Both the position numbers and the translations under genes were made by a program. This document shows positions 1-4,557 of a stretch of DNA of 9,279 bases, one piece after another; position 1 is the stretch's first letter; the number at the start of each line of letters is the position of its first letter. Source of the DNA: an uncultured Gammaproteobacteria bacterium (GTDB taxonomy: Bacteria; Pseudomonadota; Gammaproteobacteria; GCA-2729495); contig CAMYJV010000103.1 in the NCBI GenBank assembly GCA_947258805.1, positions 1-9,279 on the forward strand. The letters are read 5' to 3'. A model generated the notes under the pieces. That model was not told the DNA's origin. It did no database searches and saw nothing but the letters and a program-made list of their open reading frames with translations.

Positions 1-541
1 CGCTTCCGCCGCCGGCGGCATGGAGATCGAGGAGATCTCGCAGGAGAACCCGGATTCGATCCTGCGAATGGTCGTCGAACCTGCCGTTGGGTTGCAGGAT
101 TTCCAGGCCCGCGAACTGGCCTTTGGACTGGGCCTGGATAAGCCCACCGATACCGGGCCCGGAACTCACGGAAGCGATACCCCGGGTCAGGGTCACCTGC
201 CGCGTGAGGCCGGGTGGCAGGTAGTGCATGGGTGAATCCATCCAGTTGAGACCACCCGGTGTCACGCGGATATCATCCACGCGCACATTCATTCGGGGCC
301 CGGCGAGACCGCGATATTGCGCCTGCCCGCTCAGGGGCCCGTTCTTGTTGACGGCCGCACCCGGCAATTGCGCGATGGCCGCCATGGAATCAGGGCTCGG
401 CGCACCGCCGACCCCGGGGGTGATATCGGTGGTGTCGTCTCTGCTCTGGGTCTCGATGACCGTGATCTCTGGAATCTGGCTCCAGGCGGATACAGTCCAC
501 AGGCTCGTGGCCAGAAGCCACGCGGTTGCTCCAAGTTTCAT
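1..541 (-). CDS. TonB-dependent outer-membrane receptor, N-terminal part (runs off left edge)
   Basis: This is the first 180 codons of a TonB-dependent receptor, an outer-membrane beta-barrel that imports a ligand using energy passed on by TonB/ExbBD. Residues 1-20 form a Sec signal peptide with a hydrophobic core and a likely cut after VSA. It is followed by ITVIETQ (26-32), which resembles a TonB box. Residues about 50-138 read as a plug domain: an AIAQLPG stretch (55-61), [14 protein letters not shown] (65-78), the MNVRVDD strand (84-90), and [15 protein letters not shown] (119-133) as the usual plug end. The start is ATG at 541, preceded by GGAGAAG at good spacing. After about residue 140 the reading frame stays open, but the sequence looks less typical of a receptor, so a frameshift near the edge cannot be excluded. 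The barrel lies outside the window. The ligand is unknown. The Cys/His/Met-rich protein encoded upstream makes a metal such as copper possible, by inference only. Confidence 0.85.
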   Translation of the reverse strand, partial: MKLGATAWLLATSLWTVSAWSQIPEITVIETQSRDDTTDITPGVGGAPSPDSMAAIAQLPGAAVNKNGPLSGQAQYRGLAGPRMNVRVDDIRVTPGGLNWMDSPMHYLPPGLTRQVTLTRGIASVSSGPGIGGLIQAQSKGQFAGLEILQPNGRFDDHSQDRIRVLLRDLLDLHAAGGGS

Positions 542-570
542 TAATCTTCTCCGCCCGTCTCGATGCACGG

Positions 571-587
571 GTGCGCAGATAGCGCAC
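571..587. repeat. Stem-loop between the two left-end minus-strand genes
   Basis: GTGCGC (571-576) and GCGCAC (582-587) are exact inverted arms around the 5-base loop AGATA. Beyond a bulged G the pairing can continue with flanking GG/CC. On the minus strand, the sense of both neighbouring genes, no U-run follows, so it does not look like an intrinsic terminator. It sits about 30 bases before the receptor start codon in the presumed shared transcript, where it could affect RNA processing or translation. That role is inference. Confidence 0.4.
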
Positions 588-667
588 GCCCGCGAGCCGG
601 TAGTTTTTTCAGCTTGTCCATCGCCGCTGCCGGCCAGCATGGCCGTGCGACTGGAAGTGAGTTGCGG

Positions 668-1054
668 TTACAGAGAGGGGGGAGCGCGAGAGCGAGTATT
701 AGCAGGCGTGGCCAGGGCAGCACGAACCCTCGGCGGGTCCGGCGAAAAGCGAATAACAGAATGCGCCAAGACATAGATCTGGACTGCAACGCCCTGGGCT
801 GGAGTCCGATCAACGCCAGCAACGCAGGAAGCCGACGCACTGCAATCGCAGTCGGAGGGCATTGCCATGTCCGGGCCAGATTCCTGGTGCATCGGACAGT
901 CGGCTGGAGCTGTCTGCGAGGAGCCAAGTGCGAAGGTGCCGGCGGCATGCAGGGGCGCAACCAGCGAGTGCGCCGCCAGGATCAGTAAGAGGACGAGCCT
1001 GGCGATGCGGTGCCGGCCAATCTGCCTATCTCGCTTTGTTCTATGCCCTGACAT
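668..1054 (-). CDS. Small exported Cys/His/Met-rich protein upstream of TonB receptor
   Basis: This is a 128-residue protein. It has a basic N-terminus, a hydrophobic signal or anchor segment (about residues 17-38) and then a soluble part. Residues about 53-78 hold a metal-ligand-like cluster: DCPMHQ, a Met-Ala-Met motif, DCDC and a further Cys. The C-terminus is rich in Pro and Arg and ends in RAPPSL. Small proteins of this build (DUF2946/CopL-like) are known beside metal-linked TonB receptors. I recognise the style rather than a clear family match. The frame is also open from a GTG at 1084, but ATG at 1054 is preferred because GAGGA lies just before it. The receptor gene follows 126 bases downstream on the same strand, so an operon is likely. 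A role in metal binding or sensing in the periplasm is inference. Confidence 0.6.
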   Translation of the reverse strand: MSGHRTKRDRQIGRHRIARLVLLLILAAHSLVAPLHAAGTFALGSSQTAPADCPMHQESGPDMAMPSDCDCSASASCVAGVDRTPAQGVAVQIYVLAHSVIRFSPDPPRVRAALATPANTRSRAPPSL

Positions 1055-1084
1055 CTGTTCCTCACGCCGCCGGAGAAACTTCAC

Positions 1085-1488
1085 AAGAGCCGCGCGCAGG
1101 GCAAAAGCCTGGCAGCGTCAGTTCAATCCGTCACCGGAGGATAGTACTTGCAAACGCCCTGTATCAGCGAGTGGGTGAATGACCAATGCGCGGTGAAGGC
1201 ATCAATTGACAGACGAATCGTCGGTGGCGCCTCGCACGCGGGCTCCCTGGCGCCCGTGAATCTCCCGCGGCCGTGCAGAAACGCCTTTCAGTTGGTTGCC
1301 GGCGGCTGAGGTCGGGCGAACCCGCCCGTCGGCCGGCTCGCTCGGCGGGATCGGGGCGATGGGATACGCTCAGAAGGGCAGCTCGCCGGCTGGTGGTCCC
1401 CGGTTCCGGTGGGCTGGCTCCATGGCCGCCTGGTCGCGCCCCAGGTGCGCCAGCATCCGCTCGGTAACAAAAGGTGTACCTTTGGGTT
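1085..1488. other. Gene-free interval between divergent reading frames
   Basis: About 400 bases of high-GC DNA separate the minus-strand metal-type operon from the plus-strand cytidine deaminase fragment. Several frames are open on both strands, as expected at this GC content, but none gives a recognisable protein. The promoter of the left operon should lie in its first 100 bases, yet I cannot point to convincing -35/-10 boxes. An imperfect palindrome, AAAGGTGTACCTTT (1470-1483), sits just before the deaminase start. Its 6-base arms are exact around a GT centre. Confidence 0.5.
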
Positions 1489-1698
1489 ATGGCGTTCGAC
1501 CATCCACGTGCCTCGGCGGCACTCAAGGAAGCCCGGCAGGCGCTCGAGCGGGCCTATGCGCCGTATTCGCAGTTTTGCATGGGCGCGGCGGTGGTGACGT
1601 CGACCAGCGCCATCGTACCTGGCGCGCTGGTGGAGAATGTGTCGCTCGGGCTTGCCATGTGCGCCGAGCGCGGTGCGCTGCTGACGGCTGCCCATTGA
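1489..1698 (+). pseudogene. cdd: Cytidine deaminase, N-terminal half only
   Basis: The 69-residue product matches the front half of the small zinc cytidine deaminases, which convert cytidine/deoxycytidine to uridine in pyrimidine salvage. Visible are RAYAPYSQF (about residues 21-29, the family's Y-A-P-Y-S signature), MGAA, a VEN substrate-binding motif, and MCAER with the first zinc-binding Cys58 and the proton-shuttling Glu60. A stop codon follows shortly after, while the family is usually about 130 residues. The second zinc motif (P-C-x-x-C) is absent here and is not found in any frame just downstream. Without it zinc cannot be held, so the product should be inactive. ATG at 1489 gives the normal family start; a GTG at 1474 in frame is the alternative. 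The missing half appears to be deleted, because different gene scraps follow at once. Confidence 0.75.
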
Positions 1699-1717
1699 GA
1701 AGGCGCCGGGCGGGTTT

Positions 1718-2089
1718 TCACCAACCGGCAACTGGCCCGGCACGATCGTTCGGTTGCCGTGGGCTAAGCGGAGCAGGCTCAGCAGTCAGTGACGTCGCGC
1801 TCAGGCACTCGGTCCACGCGCGATCGTGCAGGCCGAACAGCCAGCCGACATTCGCGTACGAGCTCGGGTCGCGGCCGTCCGGGAGCAGTTCCACAACCTT
1901 GATGTCCGGCCGGAAGATCGGGTGCTGGCTCAGGATCAGCCGGCCGTCCGGCGTGACCGCGATGTTACCCGGTGCCTGGTCGAGCTCTGCCACCAGTTCC
2001 AGTTCGCCGGCGGGCTCCGGCTGCGTCGCGCAGGCGGCGCAGAGCAGCAGGGACAACAGCAGGCCGAGAGTCAGAAAGTCTTTGATCAT
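1718..2089 (-). pseudogene. Chimeric remnant: secreted royal-jelly-type protein start fused to photolyase scrap
   Basis: This 123-residue frame joins parts of two unrelated genes. Residues 1-20 are a signal peptide ending in CAAC, so possibly a lipoprotein, although the lipobox is not ideal. Residues about 28-70 (ELELVAELDQAPGNIAVTPD and the following DIKVVELLPDG) resemble the first beta-propeller blade of bacterial major royal jelly protein/yellow-family proteins, which are usually 350-400 residues long. At residues 71-74 (DGRD) it switches to the C-terminal part of a class II photolyase, residues 71-94. Residues 95-123 match nothing I know. The start ATG at 2089 has GGGAG seven bases upstream. 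The frame is also open further upstream, but without family-like sequence. The product could still be exported, but neither parent activity is possible. The royal-jelly assignment is by motif memory and less certain than the photolyase match. Confidence 0.6.
1808..1879 (-). other. Class II photolyase C-terminal fragment inside the chimeric frame
   Basis: These 24 codons encode a DGRD...SSYANV...FGLHDRAWTE stretch. It differs from the intact photolyase in this window (about 8200-8271) at only 3 of 24 positions. At DNA level, aligning 1811-1880 with 8200-8269 by eye gives about 55 of 70 identical bases without gaps. The similarity stops abruptly on both sides: the intact protein continues with RPIFGK where this one has CLSAT. 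It is a scrap of a second, diverged photolyase gene rather than a recent copy of the resident one. Confidence 0.8.
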
Positions 2090-2369
2090 CGCATCGCTCC
2101 CGGGATCACCGCCCTGCCAGGTCTGCGCCGGTGATCGCCCTGGCCACGTCGCGCCGGCCGGCACCGAGGAGTGGAAAGAGGTGCCGGAGTTAGGTTTTTG
2201 CCCCTCCTGGCTGATTGTGATGCCCAACGCCCCTATCAGCGTGGATCCAGACCACCGCCAAGAAAGGTGCAACCAGGCTGGCAATTCGGTCGCTATCCGA
2301 CAAGCAAGGCAGCAAAACCTCCACATATACAATGACTTAAAATTTCCCCTTGGTCTGGCTAATAGTTGG
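2090..2369. other. Gene-free interval upstream of the toxin-antitoxin promoter
   Basis: About 280 bases without a supportable gene. GC content falls from left to right; from about 2320 the DNA is clearly AT-richer, which marks the probable left edge of the toxin-antitoxin segment. Two exact 8-base inverted repeats lie in the GC-rich part: GATCACCG (2104-2111) with CGGTGATC (2129-2136), and CCGGCACC (2158-2165) with GGTGCCGG (2180-2187). A run of five T (2195-2199) follows the second repeat after 7 bases, too far for a standard intrinsic terminator. They may be regulatory sites of the lost parent gene of the chimeric frame, or chance. Confidence 0.4.
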
Positions 2370-2397
2370 TTGATTTTTGGCAAGATCTTGGTATAGC
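2370..2397 (+). promoter_or_regulatory. Candidate sigma70-type promoter of the toxin-antitoxin operon
   Basis: TTGATT (2370-2375) and TATAGC (2392-2397) are separated by 16 bases. Each matches four of six bases of the -35 and -10 consensus. The 60 bases 2341-2400 contain only about 38% G+C by hand count, in a window otherwise near 65-70%. Transcription would start near 2404, about 44 bases before the antitoxin ATG. This is the only well-formed promoter candidate in the region upstream of the module. Confidence 0.45.
2381..2390. promoter_or_regulatory. Palindrome CAAGATCTTG between -35 and -10, candidate antitoxin operator
   Basis: CAAGATCTTG is a perfect 10-base palindrome lying wholly in the spacer of the candidate promoter. 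Antitoxins of the Xre/ParS type are known to repress their own operon by binding palindromic DNA at the promoter through their helix-turn-helix. The position fits such an operator. Binding is inferred. A related palindrome, TTAGATCTAA (2544-2553), occurs inside the antitoxin gene. Confidence 0.35.
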
Positions 2398-2447
2398 TTA
2401 GAGAGCCGCCCCACATCACAGGGGATGTTGGTACCAGGCAATGAATC

Positions 2448-2852
2448 ATGACTGACAGGCTATTTGCGAACGTCGCCCGAGAAGATCCGCTGAACTTTTT
2501 TGCTGATCACGGCCTCAGGAGCCCCAAGGAAGTCGCTAAGTTCTTAGATCTAAACGAAAAAGATATTTCCAAAATCGCCGGTGTTAGCAGATCTTCTGTG
2601 CGTTGGGATAAAAGAATCCCGCCCATAGTGGTTACGCGGCTGACTGAGATCGCCAATATCTGCTCATTGGTAGCAGGGTTTTTCGACGGTGACGAGCTCC
2701 GTACCGCGCTTTGGTTCAAGACCCCTAACCCTATGCTCGGTGGAGTTACTCCTCGAGACATGTTGCGTTTAGGCCGCTACAAAAAGCTTATGCAGTTCGT
2801 CGTTGAAGCTTTAGACGCAAACGAAGTTGGCCAGGAAAAAGAGACGGCGTAA
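2448..2852 (+). CDS. Antitoxin of the Xre/MbcA/ParS family (DUF2384-type)
   Basis: This is a 134-residue antitoxin that should bind and block the RES toxin encoded next and repress their shared promoter. Residues about 25-55 (PKEVAKFLDLNEKDISKIAG and following SRSSVRWDKRIPP) form the Xre-like helix-turn-helix region of this family. Residues about 60-130 carry the C-terminal toxin-binding domain: EIANICSLVAGFFDGDE, then ALWFKTPNPMLGG, then a TPRDMLRLGRYKKL helix. The length is normal for the family. ATG at 2448 has only a weak AGG-type ribosome site. The gene overlaps the downstream toxin frame by 26 bases, so translation is probably coupled. Its base composition is far more AT-rich than that of the neighbouring chromosomal genes, as expected of a mobile module. 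Confidence 0.88.
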   Translation: MTDRLFANVAREDPLNFFADHGLRSPKEVAKFLDLNEKDISKIAGVSRSSVRWDKRIPPIVVTRLTEIANICSLVAGFFDGDELRTALWFKTPNPMLGGVTPRDMLRLGRYKKLMQFVVEALDANEVGQEKETA

Positions 2853-3753
2853 GCCACTACCTCCGCCACCGCGGCAAAAGTCCCGGATAGTCAGCGCACC
2901 CGAGTTTCTGCTAGACAGCTTCACGACAAGCGATCTTCGTGCATGGAACCAGACCTCAGCGGCAGCAACAGAGTATGAGGTCGCACGTTGCTTTTATTTG
3001 GCAGGGCAGCGAGCACTACTTCACGCTGAGATTTGCAACGCTCTCAGAAGCGGTTCCACAAAACCGTTTACCTTCGATAATTGGGCACGCATAGTAGATC
3101 ATCAATACTCGACTGCGCCGTTATCAAGCGTTGGGAGCAGGAAGAGCATTGGCGGTCGTTTCAACTATGGTGAAAAGATCAATCCTGCAGCCTTTAGCGA
3201 TTTCCCTGCTCTTTATTTGGCAGAAGATGAAGCGACAGCCCGAGCTGAGAAGTTTGGCGTGGCTCCATCAGACGATTTTTCCGACACAGACCTCGTACTT
3301 CGCCAGCCTGCATCATTTGCTTTTGTCAGAGTTACAGGGCAATTGAATGATGTCTTCGATTTAGCGGACAGGAAGTGCCTCAATGCGTTTGTCAAAGTTG
3401 TATCAGGGATTAAGGTGCCAAAAGAGCTTAAGGAACTCGCGAAAAAGGCCGGCAACAAAAACCCTTTTGTAATTCGAGACCCTAAAAACATGCTAGCGTC
3501 CATCCTGGATATTGACTGGAAAGCATCAATAGCTCTTTTTGATATCCCTTCGAATTCGCAAATTTTTGGAAGAATCCTTAGAGACTGCGGTTACGAGGGA
3601 ATCCTATATCCGTCCACACGGGGAACCCATCGGTGCTTAGCGGTCTTTCCCGAGGCTCTTGCACACTCAACAGCTCACGTAGAAATAGTCGACGCAGCAC
3701 CTTCTAAAACAATTAGACGACTTGACTCGAGCACCTGGCACGAGCTCTGCTAA
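2827..3753 (+). CDS. RES-domain toxin, long form (NAD+-degrading toxin family)
   Basis: This is a 308-residue protein of the RES family, whose studied members (for example MbcT and the RES/Xre toxins) degrade NAD+ in the cytoplasm and halt growth when the antitoxin is lost. The name-giving residues are visible: Arg111 in GGRFNYG, Glu141 in TARAEKF after the PALYLAED strand, and Ser263 in GILYPSTR. The likely start is TTG at 2827 inside the antitoxin gene, giving a very basic, proline-rich N-terminus (MARKKRRRK, then PPPP). No ATG occurs before the core, so TTG with coupling is the best choice; the ribosome site is poor. Compact RES toxins have about 150-230 residues. This one carries an extra N-terminal segment of some 90 residues and a longer middle. 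Low GC (about 40% in 3481-3540) matches the antitoxin gene. An intact reading frame and all key residues argue that the module is functional. Confidence 0.85.
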   Translation: MARKKRRRKPLPPPPRQKSRIVSAPEFLLDSFTTSDLRAWNQTSAAATEYEVARCFYLAGQRALLHAEICNALRSGSTKPFTFDNWARIVDHQYSTAPLSSVGSRKSIGGRFNYGEKINPAAFSDFPALYLAEDEATARAEKFGVAPSDDFSDTDLVLRQPASFAFVRVTGQLNDVFDLADRKCLNAFVKVVSGIKVPKELKELAKKAGNKNPFVIRDPKNMLASILDIDWKASIALFDIPSNSQIFGRILRDCGYEGILYPSTRGTHRCLAVFPEALAHSTAHVEIVDAAPSKTIRRLDSSTWHELC

Positions 3754-3825
3754 AGATTTCCTTCGGTTACTGGCAAGGCATCGATCCCCTCTATCTTGCA
3801 AACAACAGGCCTGACCGCATTACGC

Positions 3826-4557
3826 ATGCTCCTGCAAGTTGCCAGCTATAACCTCCACGAATGCCGGGGCACCGACGGCGTGCATTCGCCCGCGCGCACC
3901 CTGGAGGTATTGCGACAGCTAGATGCCGACCTCTTGTTGCTGCAGGAAATTCGCAACAGTCACTACGCTGACGGGAACGCCCAGGTGATCGACTGGTTCG
4001 CGCGCGAGCTGCGGATGCACGCGGTTCTCGGTGGCACCCTGATGCGTGAAGATGCCGAGTACGGCAACGCGTGCCTGAGCCGGCAGACGCCCTGCGACTG
4101 GCGCCGTCACGACCTGTCGGTGCCCGGCCGCGAGCCCCGCGGGCTGCTCGAACTGCGTTTCGGCGCTGGCCGCGGTACGCTGCGGGTGCTCGCCACTCAT
4201 CTCGGCCTGCGAAGACGTGAAAGACTCCATCAATACCAGCGCATTGCGGATATTCTGCATGCTGCGCCCGCCACCACCACGGTGCTGGGCGGCGATTTCA
4301 ATGACATTCGCCCGCCCCGGTGGTTTCGGCACGCCGCGCCACCGGGCGGGGCCACGTCGGCGGCGCGCACCTTTCCCGCCCGCTGGCCCATCCTGGCCTT
4401 CGACCGCCTGCACGTCTGGCCGGGCGAGGCCCTGCTCGAGGCCTCGGCAGTCACACCCCCGCCGGCGCGCGAGGCCTCCGATCATCTGCCCGTGGTCGCG
4501 CGAATCCAGGTTGGTGACGCTCGCGACACCTCTTGGCCCGGCGAGATGAACCCATGA
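3826..4557 (+). CDS. Endonuclease/exonuclease/phosphatase (EEP) family hydrolase, YbhP-like
   Basis: This 243-residue protein is a complete EEP-fold, metal-dependent phosphodiesterase. It has Asn9 (SYNLH), Glu41 (LLLLQEI), the YGNACLSR strand, His125 (LATHLGL), Asp157 and Asn159 (GGDFND), and the closing Asp219-His220 pair (SDHLP), all family catalytic or metal ligands. The fold serves both nucleases and phospholipid or inositol phosphatases; nothing here fixes the substrate. The gene's stop overlaps the start of the phospholipase-D-type gene (ATGA), like E. coli ybhP beside clsB, so a role in lipid metabolism is favoured by context. ATG at 3826 gives the normal family N-terminus. A TTG at 3796 in frame would add ten residues of no recognisable character. 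Neither start has a strong ribosome site. No signal peptide is seen. Confidence 0.82.
   Translation: MLLQVASYNLHECRGTDGVHSPARTLEVLRQLDADLLLLQEIRNSHYADGNAQVIDWFARELRMHAVLGGTLMREDAEYGNACLSRQTPCDWRRHDLSVPGREPRGLLELRFGAGRGTLRVLATHLGLRRRERLHQYQRIADILHAAPATTTVLGGDFNDIRPPRWFRHAAPPGGATSAARTFPARWPILAFDRLHVWPGEALLEASAVTPPPAREASDHLPVVARIQVGDARDTSWPGEMNP

Noticed and set aside
1391..1470. Short plus-strand stretch reading VPVGWLHGRLVAP, slightly like the N-terminal part of some Nudix proteins
   Set aside because: It is only about 25 residues, without a Nudix box or start signals; too weak to call a gene scrap.
1470..1483. AAAGGTGTACCTTT as a MerR/CueR-type operator
   Set aside because: The arms point the opposite way from known CueR-type operators, the centre is only two bases, and the site lies at the start of a dead gene.
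2191..2230. GTTAGGT and GCCCAAC, which match integron core-site patterns
   Set aside because: The order is wrong for an attC site, no paired inner boxes are present, and no partner lies after the toxin gene. The match is probably chance.
1296..2396. A 366-codon open frame on the plus strand across the debris zone
   Set aside because: It crosses the deaminase and photolyase scraps in the wrong frames and the AT-rich boundary, and shows no domain or membrane pattern.
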